Positions 47,332 through 54,919 of a DNA stretch of 64,000 nucleotides are shown here, one piece after another. Position 1 is the first letter of the stretch. Each line of letters begins with the position of its first letter. Source of the stretch: BP-133 sp040756995 (GTDB lineage: Bacteria > Actinomycetota > Acidimicrobiia > IMCC26256 > BP-133); the NCBI GenBank assembly GCA_040756995.1, contig JBFLYK010000008.1, forward strand, positions 62,001 through 126,000, in the 5' to 3' direction. The notes beneath the pieces are model-generated. The model made no database searches, was not told the origin of the DNA, and worked only from the letters and a program-made list of their open reading frames with translations. Made by a program: the position numbers and the translations under genes.

Positions 47332-48885
47332 CTAGCGGCGCCGCCGGAGGAAGGCGCCGACCCCGAGGCTCACGCCGAGGAGAGCCGGGATCGCCGCCGT
47401 CGAGAACGGCAGGCCACCGGTGCGAGGCAGGGCCGCCGCCGGAGCCGGGGTGGCAACCGGAACTTCGGCCGCCGCCGCCCGCTGACGCTCCTCGACCTGA
47501 CCCAGCACCTTGGTGCCGCCGGCCTGGGCCACGGTCTGGGCCAGAGCGAGGCGGATGCCGGGGATGTCGGTCTTCTCGCCGAGGCTCAGACCGGTGGCGC
47601 CGGAGAGCGGGGCGAGGACGGTGTCGAGGGCGGCGTTACCGAGGATGGAACCCAGGTTGAGGCCGGGCACCAGGCTGTTGAGGCCCTTGAAGAGGTGGAT
47701 GGTGACGCCGGCGGACTCTTCCCTGATGCCGCCGTCGGGCAGCTTGGTCTCCTTCGGCATGCCGACGGAGATCTCGGTGCAGAGGGCGCCGACAACGCCG
47801 AGGGCGCCGTCGCAGAACAGGGTCACGTTCTGGCCGGGGGCCAGCTCGATGAAGCCCGGGCCGCCCTTGATGCCGAGGGTGTTGGTCAGGGCCTCGAGGG
47901 GCTTCAGGCCGGCGACGCCGATCTGGCCGAGGCCGAGGGTCGGCAGGAGCTCGCTCTCGATGCGGACGAGGGTGTTCTTGGCCGAGCCGACACCCTTGGC
48001 CTCACCGCGGTTGTAGTTCACCGAAGCGCCGGACTCGCCGGTCGTGATCTTGAGGAGCGGCGGGAGGCCGAGACCCCGGAAGGCGGGGAGCACCTCGATC
48101 GTGCCGCCCTGGGCGATCGACTCGGAGACGAACTTCTCCGGGGTACCGGTGTTCTTGGCGATGGCGTTGCCGATGTTGACCCGCAGGAGGTCGGAGTCCT
48201 GCAGGCGGTCCACGAGGTTCGTCACCGTCTGGGAGGGCTCGAGAGTCGGCAGAACCACGCTGCCCTGGCCGAGCAGGCTGCCGAGGACGCCGTTGAGGGT
48301 CGTCACGGCCGTCTTGGCCGGGGCGTCGGCGACCTTGAGGAGCTCGCCGACCGGCGTGTTGCCGACGGTGCCGAGGAGGGGCTGCAGCGCGTCGAGCGCC
48401 GGCTTCAGGATCTGGGTGGCGTTCAGCTTGAGGCTGGCGACCGTGCCCGTCCCGATGGCCTCGAACGAGTTGACGTCGCCCTTGGTGATGGCCTCACCAC
48501 AGGCGACCTCGCCGATGAGCAGGCTTGGCAGGTTGGCGCCGGCGAGGGCCTCACCGAGCGGGGGCTGGAAGCAGGCCCGGCCGCCCTCGGTGGGCTTCTC
48601 ACCCTGGGCCGCCGTGATGGCGGTCTTGGGGCTGAGCAGCGTCCCGATGCCCGAGGCCTTCTGGTTCAACGTATTGGCAACCACGTTGGCAGCGCTATCC
48701 GCCGACGCGATCCCAAAGGTCAACTTGCGACCCAGCAGGGACAGGTCAAGCGCTTGGGCACTGGCTACGCCGCTGAACTGATCGGTCTCGACCCGGGTAA
48801 CAGCACCATTCGCTGCGGGCGCGACGACAGCTGCGAGCACCAGGGCCACTGCGCCGACCAACCCCAGCGAGTGGATCTTGCGCAT
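47332..48885 (-). CDS. LPRTG-anchored secreted protein (module A)
   Basis: A 517-residue exported protein. A signal peptide covers about residues 1-27 (ending APAANGA). A large, Gly/Leu/Val-rich body follows, with two cysteine pairs (ACFQPP and VACGEA; LFCDG and LCTEISVG). The C-terminal sorting signal is LPRTG at 486-490, followed by a hydrophobic stretch and RRRR at the very end. ATG 48885. It is homologous to the module B protein across its length (shared ALCTEISVG-like, VTIH(L/M)(F/L)KGL and ALPRTGGLP). It resembles proteins labelled choice-of-anchor P; the role is unknown. It has its own AT-rich promoter region. Confidence 0.85.
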   Translation of the reverse strand: MRKIHSLGLVGAVALVLAAVVAPAANGAVTRVETDQFSGVASAQALDLSLLGRKLTFGIASADSAANVVANTLNQKASGIGTLLSPKTAITAAQGEKPTEGGRACFQPPLGEALAGANLPSLLIGEVACGEAITKGDVNSFEAIGTGTVASLKLNATQILKPALDALQPLLGTVGNTPVGELLKVADAPAKTAVTTLNGVLGSLLGQGSVVLPTLEPSQTVTNLVDRLQDSDLLRVNIGNAIAKNTGTPEKFVSESIAQGGTIEVLPAFRGLGLPPLLKITTGESGASVNYNRGEAKGVGSAKNTLVRIESELLPTLGLGQIGVAGLKPLEALTNTLGIKGGPGFIELAPGQNVTLFCDGALGVVGALCTEISVGMPKETKLPDGGIREESAGVTIHLFKGLNSLVPGLNLGSILGNAALDTVLAPLSGATGLSLGEKTDIPGIRLALAQTVAQAGGTKVLGQVEERQRAAAAEVPVATPAPAAALPRTGGLPFSTAAIPALLGVSLGVGAFLRRRR

Positions 48886-48904
48886 CCTCAGCTCCTCTCT
48901 TACC

Positions 48905-49009
48905 TGACGTAGCCGGATGACTACGCTTGTGACGATTGTTAAAGATAGTCCTATAACGTCACAAACGTAAAGACTAGTTCATTGACGTTGGAATCCCTCG
49001 TTTATGACG
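48905..49009. promoter_or_regulatory. Array of TGACG boxes upstream of the module A LPRTG gene
   Basis: Five copies of TGACG (one inverted, as CGTCA) start at 48905, 48930, 48957 (inverted), 48983 and 49005, spaced about 22-27 bases. Two of them are embedded in an 8-bp perfect inverted repeat, TTGTGACG (48927-48934) and CGTCACAA (48957-48964). The surrounding DNA is unusually AT rich. This looks like an operator array for the LPRTG protein gene; the regulator is unknown. Confidence 0.45.
48942..48971 (-). promoter_or_regulatory. Candidate promoter of the module A LPRTG gene
   Basis: On the minus strand TTTACG (-35, plus-strand 48966-48971) and TATCTT (-10, 48942-48947) are separated by 18 bp. 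They lie within the TGACG array and about 57 nt upstream of ATG 48885. The call is by eye only. Confidence 0.35.
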
Positions 49010-49135
49010 CAACTCCGCAAAAAAGGCCCAAAGTCGCGCGTTTGGTCCACATCGACTCACTCCGGGCGGTGACGGGAGGCACCCGGTGACACCGCCGTCC
49101 ACGCTACTGCTGTTGCCATAGTCCACGAAAGGGAC

Positions 49136-49173
49136 AAAAAGACAGAGGGCCCGGATGATCCGGGCCCTCTGTC
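49136..49173 (-). terminator. Strong Rho-independent terminator of module B
   Basis: A perfect 15-bp stem (49141-49155 with 49159-49173) and 3-nt loop, followed on the minus strand by TTTTT (plus-strand 49136-49140). It lies 36 nt past the stop of the module B FN3-like gene and is the best intrinsic terminator in the window. Confidence 0.9.
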
Positions 49174-49209
49174 TTCGGTTGCGGTACTAGCGCGGTGCCG
49201 GGAGCGGCG

Positions 49210-50628
49210 TCAGAAGCCCAACCAGTCGTCGAAATCGTCGTGGTAGTGCTCGCTGGTCGGGGCCAGGGCGGGCCGGCTCCGGCGGAGCAGGACGGTGAGC
49301 TGCATGGCGAACACGAACAGGGTCAGAGCCCCGGCCATGAAGATGAGCAGCTGCCGGGTGTCCCGGGGCTTGGGCACGACGCCACCGGCCAGCGTCTGCG
49401 GCCCGATCTCTTCGCCCTCTTCGTCCTCGGCCAACAGCGGGTCGCCCTGGTTGCGGTTGTAGGGCAGCTCCGTGGAGTAGCCCTCGTCGGGCCCTTCCCC
49501 TTCCGCTTCGCCGGGGTCGTAGCCGGTCGAGCCCGTGGAGCGGCTCGAGGTGCCGGCCGGGCGGGCGGTGGAGCCACCGGGGCGGCTGCTCTTCGAGCTC
49601 TTGGCCGGCTTGGCGGCGGGAGGCTTGCCCGTCGTCGGCGACGTTGGATCGGTCGGGACGAACACCCCCGGCTCGCCGCCGTCGGGAGCCCCGTCGGCAC
49701 CGGCCGGGGCACCGGCGGTGCTCGGCGGCGTGATCTGGGCCACCTCGACCGCGGCGGCGGCGACGTAGGCCGACCGCTTCGTGGCGTTGGCGTTGTCCCG
49801 GTTCGGTGCCGGCCGTACGGCGGCCACCCGGTACTGGTACTTGCCGGGCTGGTCCAGGGTCCGCTCATACCGGTTGGCCGGCACGGCGACGCCGGAGCTC
49901 CACTTCCCGTCGCCGATCCTCTCCTGGACGACGTAGGTGGCGTCGGGCTCGGGGTTGGCCGACCACGTGACGCCGATCCGGTTGGTGGTCGGATCGAAGG
50001 CGCTGGCCACACCGGTCGGCTCCGCGACCCCGTTGACGACGAAGACCTCCCGCCACCGCTGCGGCGTGGCCCTGTCGTCGTAGAGCTGGTGGGGCTGGCT
50101 GCCGCCGGGCAGGGGCTCGCGGCAGCCCAGGAGCAGCCCGCAGTTGTAATGGGCGCCCGAGTTCCAGACGGTGATCTCGATCGTGTACCTGCCGTTGACG
50201 CTGGGACCCAGGTCGCGGGACTGCCACACCCGCGGTTCCTTCGAACCCTGCGCCCGGTCGAACGGAGTGGGCCCGGGCAGCGTGTGTTCCGTCGCCCGAG
50301 TCGTGTCCCAGGGGCAGTAGATCAGGATCTGCTTCGGGAATTCGCCCTTGTCGTTCGGAGCGAACTCCTCCCGACAGGTCGAGGGCGTCCCGCCGTTCGC
50401 CGGCCGGATCACCACGTCCCAGCGGCTCACGCCGTCGAGGAAGTCGGCCGTGGCGGCGACGATTTCGTCGTTCGACCACACCTCGGAGTGGTCGCCGGCC
50501 GTGGTGGGGTCAGGCGATTGCGTCCACTTCAGGCCGTGCTCCGCGTGGGGGTGGGCGGAGGCGATCAGCGGCACCGTCAGGGACAGGCCGATGGCGGCCA
50601 GGGTGGCGGTGGCCAGGAAGCGTCGCAT
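49210..50628 (-). CDS. Secreted fibronectin-III-like protein with C-terminal membrane anchor (module B)
   Basis: A 472-residue surface protein, paralogue of the 45145-46530 product. It has a signal peptide (about 1-26, ending IASAHPHAEHG), a beta-rich domain with Cys residues (TCREEF, IYCPWDTT, NCGLLLGC), and a fibronectin-III-like unit (VTWSANPEPDATYVVQERIGDGKW). A Ser/Pro/Gly-rich linker leads to the juxtamembrane YSTELPY, then a membrane span (LLIFMAGALTLFVFAMQLTVLL) and a tail ending in an acidic, aromatic patch. ATG 50628 shares one base with the sortase stop (TGATG). The shared juxtamembrane motif (F/Y)ST(Q/E)LPY in both copies suggests an interaction site. Confidence 0.8.
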   Translation of the reverse strand: MRRFLATATLAAIGLSLTVPLIASAHPHAEHGLKWTQSPDPTTAGDHSEVWSNDEIVAATADFLDGVSRWDVVIRPANGGTPSTCREEFAPNDKGEFPKQILIYCPWDTTRATEHTLPGPTPFDRAQGSKEPRVWQSRDLGPSVNGRYTIEITVWNSGAHYNCGLLLGCREPLPGGSQPHQLYDDRATPQRWREVFVVNGVAEPTGVASAFDPTTNRIGVTWSANPEPDATYVVQERIGDGKWSSGVAVPANRYERTLDQPGKYQYRVAAVRPAPNRDNANATKRSAYVAAAAVEVAQITPPSTAGAPAGADGAPDGGEPGVFVPTDPTSPTTGKPPAAKPAKSSKSSRPGGSTARPAGTSSRSTGSTGYDPGEAEGEGPDEGYSTELPYNRNQGDPLLAEDEEGEEIGPQTLAGGVVPKPRDTRQLLIFMAGALTLFVFAMQLTVLLRRSRPALAPTSEHYHDDFDDWLGF

Positions 50629-51332
50629 CAGGCCGGCTGGGGCTGGTTGGGAGTGGCCGGCGCTTCGGAGACCAGCTCGGCCTTGATGATCAGGCGCTGC
50701 TTGGCCGAACCCTTCGGGTGACAGGTCGTCAGCGTGAGGGTCTTCCCGGGCGTCTGGGAGATCACGCTGAAGTCGGTGGGGGTCACGATGAAGGGGTCCC
50801 GGGAGACCTTGTACGTGTACTTCCCGACCGGGGTCTCGAGGAGGACCTCGTCACCGGGCTTCAGGCGGTCGAGGTTGGCGAACGGCTTGCCGTAGGTCGT
50901 GCGGTGCCCGGCGATGGCCACGTTGCCCTCCTCACCGGGGAGGGGGGTGTTGGGGTAGTGGCCCGCCCCGGCCCGCAGGGCGCTGGCGCCGGTGCCCTCG
51001 ACGACGACCGTCGGCTTCAGGCCGGCGGCCGGGATGGAGATCTTGGTGATGGGGTCACCGCTGGCCATCTCGCCCGCGATGTACGCCTGCCTGGTCTCCG
51101 GCTTCTTGAACTCGATGGCGAGCTTGGCCTGGAGCCGGTCCTGGTAGAAGTTGGTGTAGAGGGGGTAGGCGAGCAGGCCGATGGCGAAGATCGCCAGCAA
51201 CACGGAAACTCCGGACAGCACCCGGCGGGCAGCCGGACGCACCCGGAGCGTCTCGATGAGGAACGATGCACCTTCACTGAGCCGACCGCTCCGCCGGGGG
51301 GCGGGCTTCGCACCGTCGTTCGTGAGGTTCAC
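50628..51332 (-). CDS. Class E type sortase (module B)
   Basis: A 234-residue sortase with a membrane segment near 40-62 and a catalytic triad His143 (AIAGHRTTYG), Cys204 (LTLTTCHPKG) and Arg213. GTG 51332 is chosen because GGAGAGGA lies about 9 nt upstream; an in-frame TTG at 51362 would add ten residues. Very similar to the module A sortase in the catalytic half, more divergent at both ends; a Pro-rich C-terminal tail is unique to this copy. Coupled to the FN3-like gene (TGATG). Confidence 0.9.
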   Translation of the reverse strand: MNLTNDGAKPAPRRSGRLSEGASFLIETLRVRPAARRVLSGVSVLLAIFAIGLLAYPLYTNFYQDRLQAKLAIEFKKPETRQAYIAGEMASGDPITKISIPAAGLKPTVVVEGTGASALRAGAGHYPNTPLPGEEGNVAIAGHRTTYGKPFANLDRLKPGDEVLLETPVGKYTYKVSRDPFIVTPTDFSVISQTPGKTLTLTTCHPKGSAKQRLIIKAELVSEAPATPNQPQPA

Positions 51333-51388
51333 TTGTGGGGGGTCCTCTCCACTACCCAGCAAATCCGATCCGACCGTTCATATCGACA

Positions 51389-51422
51389 GGTCTGGGACCG
51401 GGGTTAACCCCGGTCCCAGACC
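51389..51422. terminator. 34-nt perfect palindrome between the LPRTG gene and sortase of module B
   Basis: A perfect 17-bp inverted repeat with no spacer (51389-51405 with 51406-51422), centred on TTAA. It lies 41 nt past the LPRTG protein stop and 57 nt before the sortase start, the same position as the 13-bp hairpin in module A. It could act as an attenuator on mRNA or, being a perfect palindrome, as a protein-binding site on DNA. Just before it lies a short stem with a TTCG loop (CTAC/GTAG near 51430), and a 15-nt palindrome overlaps the LPRTG stop (51452-51466). Confidence 0.6.
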
Positions 51423-51462
51423 AAACTGCCTACTTCGGTAGTTCTGTACGACTAGTCAGTGA

Positions 51463-53277
51463 CTAGGCGTTCCGGCGACGACGCCGAACCACGCTCCGCA
51501 GACCGGCGCTGGCGCCGAGCAGGACGGGGATGGCGGTGGCGTCGATCGGCAGACCACCGGTCCGGGGCAGAGCCGGGGCGGCGATCGGAGCCGCAACCGG
51601 GTCGAGGTCCCGGGCCCGCTCCTCGGTCGCACCCATCACCTTCGTCCCGCCGGCCTCGGCCGCAGCCCGAGCCAGCGAGATCTTGATGCCGGGGACGTCG
51701 GACGGCTCGCCGATGCTCAGGCCGGTGCTGCCCAGCAGACCGCCGACCACGTTGCCGATACCGAGCGGACCACCGTTACCGAGGATGGTGCCGAGGTTCA
51801 GCGTGTTGTCGAGCAGGCCGCCCACGATGGGGAGGCTGCTGGTCAGGTCGCCGAGGCCCTTGAGCATGTGGATCGTCACAGCGGAGGACTCGACACGGGT
51901 CCGGCCGTCAGCCGTGGTGACCGGGTCGTGAGCCGCACCAACCGAGATCTCGGTGCAGAGCGGGGCCACGAGGCCGTCGCAGAGCAGCGAGACGCTCATG
52001 CCGGGGCCGAGCTCGATGTAGCCGTCGCCGGCCTTCAGGCCGAGGCCCTTGACCGTGGCGTCGAACGGCAGCAGGCCGCCGAGGACGTTGTCAGCGACGG
52101 GGACGCCACCGAGCAGGCCGTTGACCATGGGCACGATGCTGTCGACAACCGGCAGGCCGGTGGAGCCGAGCAGACCACCCACAACCGGGAGGCTGGAGAG
52201 GCCGAGGTCGGGCAGGAGGGCGCTCTCGATCCGAACGGTCGTGTGAGCGGCCTCGGGCATGACCTGCATCGTGTTGCGGTCGACCGACACCTTGGCGGAC
52301 GACTTCATGATGTTGATCTTGAGGAGCGACTTACCCGAGCCGAGCAGGTTCGGGAGGATGTCGATGGAGCCGCCCTCGGAGACCGCCTGCGAGATGTAGG
52401 ACTGCAGGTCGCCGGCGTTACGAGCGGTGGCCACACCCAGGTCGATCCGGATGAGGTCGCCGTCCTCGAGGCTGGCGAGCAGGCCGTCCACCGTCTTGGC
52501 CGGGTCGAGAGCCGGGGCGATGGCGTTGAGGTCGAGGGCCTGGGTCACGTTGCCCACCACCGGCAGGCTGACGTTACCGAGGATGCCCTGCAGCAGGCCG
52601 TTGACCTGAGGGAGCGCCTGGGTGACGGCGTCAGTCGGGTTGGCGCCGAGGAGCCCGCCCACCACAGGCAGGTTCGCGATGCCGAGACCGTTGACGGTGT
52701 CACGCAGGGTGCCGGCCAGGCCGGAGACGATCTGCGGCATGGCCACGTGGACCTGCAGCAGGCCGCCGACCGACTCGGCGAGGAACGAGTCAGCGTTGCC
52801 GCCGACGTTGGCCTCGGCGCAGCCGACGTTGATGTCGAGCTGGGGCAGCAGACCGCCGAGCGTCAGCTCGCCGCCGCCGAGGAGGCTCCCGACGACCGGA
52901 AGCGTGAGCCCCTGGGTCGTGCCGCTCAGCATGCCGGTGACCTGCTCAACCTGAGGCAGGGCACAGGCCTTGTTCACGGACGCCGGGTCGTTGAACCGGG
53001 CGATGGCCTTGGAGGCCGGAACGAGCAGGGTGCCGAGGCCCATGGCCTCCGCCTGCACCTGCTTGGTAATGGCGTCGAGGGTGCTGTTGACGTCGGCAGC
53101 GCCGAACGACACGTGACGGCCCAGGAGGTGGAGGTCCACAACCTGGCTGCTCGCCGCAGCACCGTACTGGTCAGTAACAGTGGTGGTGTCGGCGAGAGCC
53201 ACACCCGCCGGCGCTACGAGCGCCGCCGCGAGCAAGGCCGCCCCGCCTGCAACCCCCAATCTGCGAAGCTTGCGCAT
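51463..53277 (-). CDS. LPRTG-anchored secreted protein with LPVVGGLLG repeats (module B)
   Basis: A 604-residue exported protein, paralogue of the module A LPRTG protein. It has a signal peptide (about 1-30, ending GVALA), a body with two Cys pairs (ACALPQ and VGCAEA; LLCDG and LCTEISVG), and LPRTG at 570-574 followed by a hydrophobic segment and RRRRRNA. The extra length comes largely from repeats of LPVVGGLLG-like units (LPVVGSLLGG, LPVVGGLLGANP, LPVVGNVTQ, LPVVGGLLGSTG, LPIVGGLLDN, VVGGLLGSTG). ATG 53277 has AGGAGAAG directly upstream; an in-frame ATG 53337 would put 20 odd residues before the signal peptide. Confidence 0.85.
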   Translation of the reverse strand: MRKLRRLGVAGGAALLAAALVAPAGVALADTTTVTDQYGAAASSQVVDLHLLGRHVSFGAADVNSTLDAITKQVQAEAMGLGTLLVPASKAIARFNDPASVNKACALPQVEQVTGMLSGTTQGLTLPVVGSLLGGGELTLGGLLPQLDINVGCAEANVGGNADSFLAESVGGLLQVHVAMPQIVSGLAGTLRDTVNGLGIANLPVVGGLLGANPTDAVTQALPQVNGLLQGILGNVSLPVVGNVTQALDLNAIAPALDPAKTVDGLLASLEDGDLIRIDLGVATARNAGDLQSYISQAVSEGGSIDILPNLLGSGKSLLKINIMKSSAKVSVDRNTMQVMPEAAHTTVRIESALLPDLGLSSLPVVGGLLGSTGLPVVDSIVPMVNGLLGGVPVADNVLGGLLPFDATVKGLGLKAGDGYIELGPGMSVSLLCDGLVAPLCTEISVGAAHDPVTTADGRTRVESSAVTIHMLKGLGDLTSSLPIVGGLLDNTLNLGTILGNGGPLGIGNVVGGLLGSTGLSIGEPSDVPGIKISLARAAAEAGGTKVMGATEERARDLDPVAAPIAAPALPRTGGLPIDATAIPVLLGASAGLRSVVRRRRRNA

Positions 53278-53418
53278 CTTCTCCTGTTCTCCTTCCAAAT
53301 CCCGGTGGCCGGGACCCGCTGGTTGATGCCGGTACATCGCGAGCCTCCGGCGCCACTGCGAGCTCGCAACGTGTGTGTTCGCTCTCCGGAGAGCGGATTC
53401 CTGCCCTCGGAGCCACGA

Positions 53419-53838
53419 TCAACCGGGACATTCCGGGTGAAGCTCGGCTCGGGCAGCTGCCCTGACCAGGCCTGACGCCGGTCCGGAGAAGGGCAGGGTG
53501 ACCGTGACCGCGACCACGACCGCCGGCCCCTCGCAGTCGCAGCGGAGGAGGCGGGCGCCGTTGGCGGCCGCTGTCACCGAAGCAGTTCGCTCCGCCTGGC
53601 CCCTGGTCCTGCCGGCGGCCAGCTCGCCGGCGGCCGCCAGGGCCGCGGCGTCGGCCGCCGTCTGGGCCCGGGCGGCGGCCAGAGCCCCGGTGGCCAGCCG
53701 TCCGAGCCCCAGGGTCAGGGCGGCCACCAGCGCCACGACTCCGCAGAGCAGCACGCCGGCGCTGCCGTCCCGGCGGGGGTCGGACCGGGGTTCGGAGCGC
53801 CCGACGGAGCGGGACGGCCGGGCCGGCGGGCGCCTCAC
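53419..53838 (-). CDS. TadG-like/Rv3654c-type pilus assembly protein
   Basis: A 139-residue protein with a basic N-terminus, one hydrophobic segment (AGVLLCGVVALVAALTLGLG) and a TadE/TadG-like Ala-rich helix (ARAQTAADAAALAAAGELA), the pattern of Rv3654c-like secretion proteins at the end of actinobacterial Tad clusters. GTG 53838 overlaps the tadE stop (GTGA). It is the last gene of the operon. Confidence 0.8.
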   Translation of the reverse strand: MRRPPARPSRSVGRSEPRSDPRRDGSAGVLLCGVVALVAALTLGLGRLATGALAAARAQTAADAAALAAAGELAAGRTRGQAERTASVTAAANGARLLRCDCEGPAVVVAVTVTLPFSGPASGLVRAAARAELHPECPG

Positions 53839-54203
53839 CGCTCCACCCGCATGGCGGCCTGGGCCGTCAGCTGGGGATCGGGCAACAGCGGCCCGACGAG
53901 GGGAACGGCCGTCGGACTCCGGTACCTGACCCTGACCGTGAACAGCTCGCCGACGGGCGGCCGGCGCCGGGCCTCGACCGTCGCTCCGGGAAGCACGGCC
54001 GCCGCCGCCCGCTCCGCCCGGGCCGGGTCGGGGTCGACGCTGGCCACCCGGGCGGCTTCCCGGGCGGCGTTCGTCAGCGCCAGCTGGTCCCGGAGCACCA
54101 GCGCCGCCTGCACCAGAACCAGGGCCAGCAGCAACACGACGGGGAAGATCAACGCCAGTTCCGCCGTCGTCTGCCCCGCCTGCCGCCGGCGGTCGCCGGT
54201 CAC
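53835..54203 (-). CDS. tadE: TadE-like pseudopilin
   Basis: A 122-residue minor pilin. The N-terminus RRRQAGQTTAELALIFPVVLLLALV is a type IV prepilin-like signal with cleavage expected after the Gly and Glu at +5. GTG 54203 overlaps the Flp stop (GTGA). The remainder is a small beta-rich domain. It shares the GQTTAE motif with the Flp pilin encoded just upstream. Confidence 0.85.
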   Translation of the reverse strand: MTGDRRRQAGQTTAELALIFPVVLLLALVLVQAALVLRDQLALTNAAREAARVASVDPDPARAERAAAAVLPGATVEARRRPPVGELFTVRVRYRSPTAVPLVGPLLPDPQLTAQAAMRVER

Positions 54204-54382
54204 CCGGCCGAGCCCAGGACCTTGTCGAGGACCACATCGAAGAGCCGGCCGACGGCATTCGAATGGGTGGCCCAGGCGATAACCATGCCGGCCAGGGCGG
54301 CGGCGGCCAGGATCACGAGGGCGTATTCGGCGGTGGTCTGGCCGGCGGCGCCCCGGAGGCGGGCGCGGTCGGAGATATCCAT
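54200..54382 (-). CDS. flp: Flp-type major pilin (DUF4244)
   Basis: A 60-residue pilin subunit: short basic head, prepilin site AAGQTTAEYALV, hydrophobic helix (VILAAAALAGMVIAWA) and short tail. ATG 54382 with AAGGAG about 8 nt upstream, the best ribosome-binding site in this operon, as expected for the major subunit. No prepilin peptidase gene is in the window. Confidence 0.87.
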   Translation of the reverse strand: MDISDRARLRGAAGQTTAEYALVILAAAALAGMVIAWATHSNAVGRLFDVVLDKVLGSAG

Positions 54383-54409
54383 GGAACTTTCTCCTTACAT
54401 ATAGGGGCG

Positions 54410-54919
54410 TCAGTGGCCGAGGCTGGCCAGCACGACCGGCGCCACGGTGAGCAGCAGGAAGGCCGGCAGCACGAGGAAGACGAGGGGGAAGAGCAACCGG
54501 ACGGGCACGGTCCGGGCCCGGGCCATCGCCCGCCGCCGGGCCTGCGCCCTGGTCTGAGCGGCCAGCCGGGCCAGCGCCGGCGCCACCGCCGCCCCGGACC
54601 ACTCCCCGCTGGCCAGGGTGGCCGCCAGCGGAGCGAAGTCGGGGGACCGCTCGGCCTCGGCCTCGAGCGCCTCGACGAGCCGCAACCCGCCCTCGGCCGC
54701 CGCCAGCGCCGCCGCCAGGCGCCCGGCGGCCGGTTCGGGCCCGAAGCGGGCCGCCAGACCCACGGCCAGAAACGGCGTGAGACCGGCGGTCACCGCCATG
54801 CCGAGAAGGTCGGCGGTCAGGGCGACACAATCCGCCGGAGGCGGACTGGAACGGCGAGCCGAACCGCCGCGCTCGACCGCCGGACCGGCGGCACGCGGTC
54901 GTCGACCATGCCGCTTCAT
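54410..54919 (-). CDS. tadC: TadC-like pilus assembly membrane protein
   Basis: A 169-residue protein of the type II secretion F / TadC family, shorter than usual: GMAVTAGLTPFLAVGLAA, then a cytoplasmic helical part, and a C-terminal pair of hydrophobic segments (LLFPLVFLVLPAFLLLTVAPVVL). ATG 54919 overlaps the tadB stop (ATGA). It forms the membrane platform for Flp pilus assembly with TadB. Confidence 0.82.
   Translation of the reverse strand: MKRHGRRPRAAGPAVERGGSARRSSPPPADCVALTADLLGMAVTAGLTPFLAVGLAARFGPEPAAGRLAAALAAAEGGLRLVEALEAEAERSPDFAPLAATLASGEWSGAAVAPALARLAAQTRAQARRRAMARARTVPVRLLFPLVFLVLPAFLLLTVAPVVLASLGH

Larger units (their letters stand above)
48886..49209. other. Intergenic region between modules A and B
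   Basis: The only gene-free stretch over 300 bases. From left to right it holds the ribosome-binding site and AT-rich promoter/TGACG-box region of the module A LPRTG gene, a featureless middle (about 49010-49130), and the strong terminator that ends module B transcription (49136-49173). No convincing open frame is seen. Confidence 0.7.
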
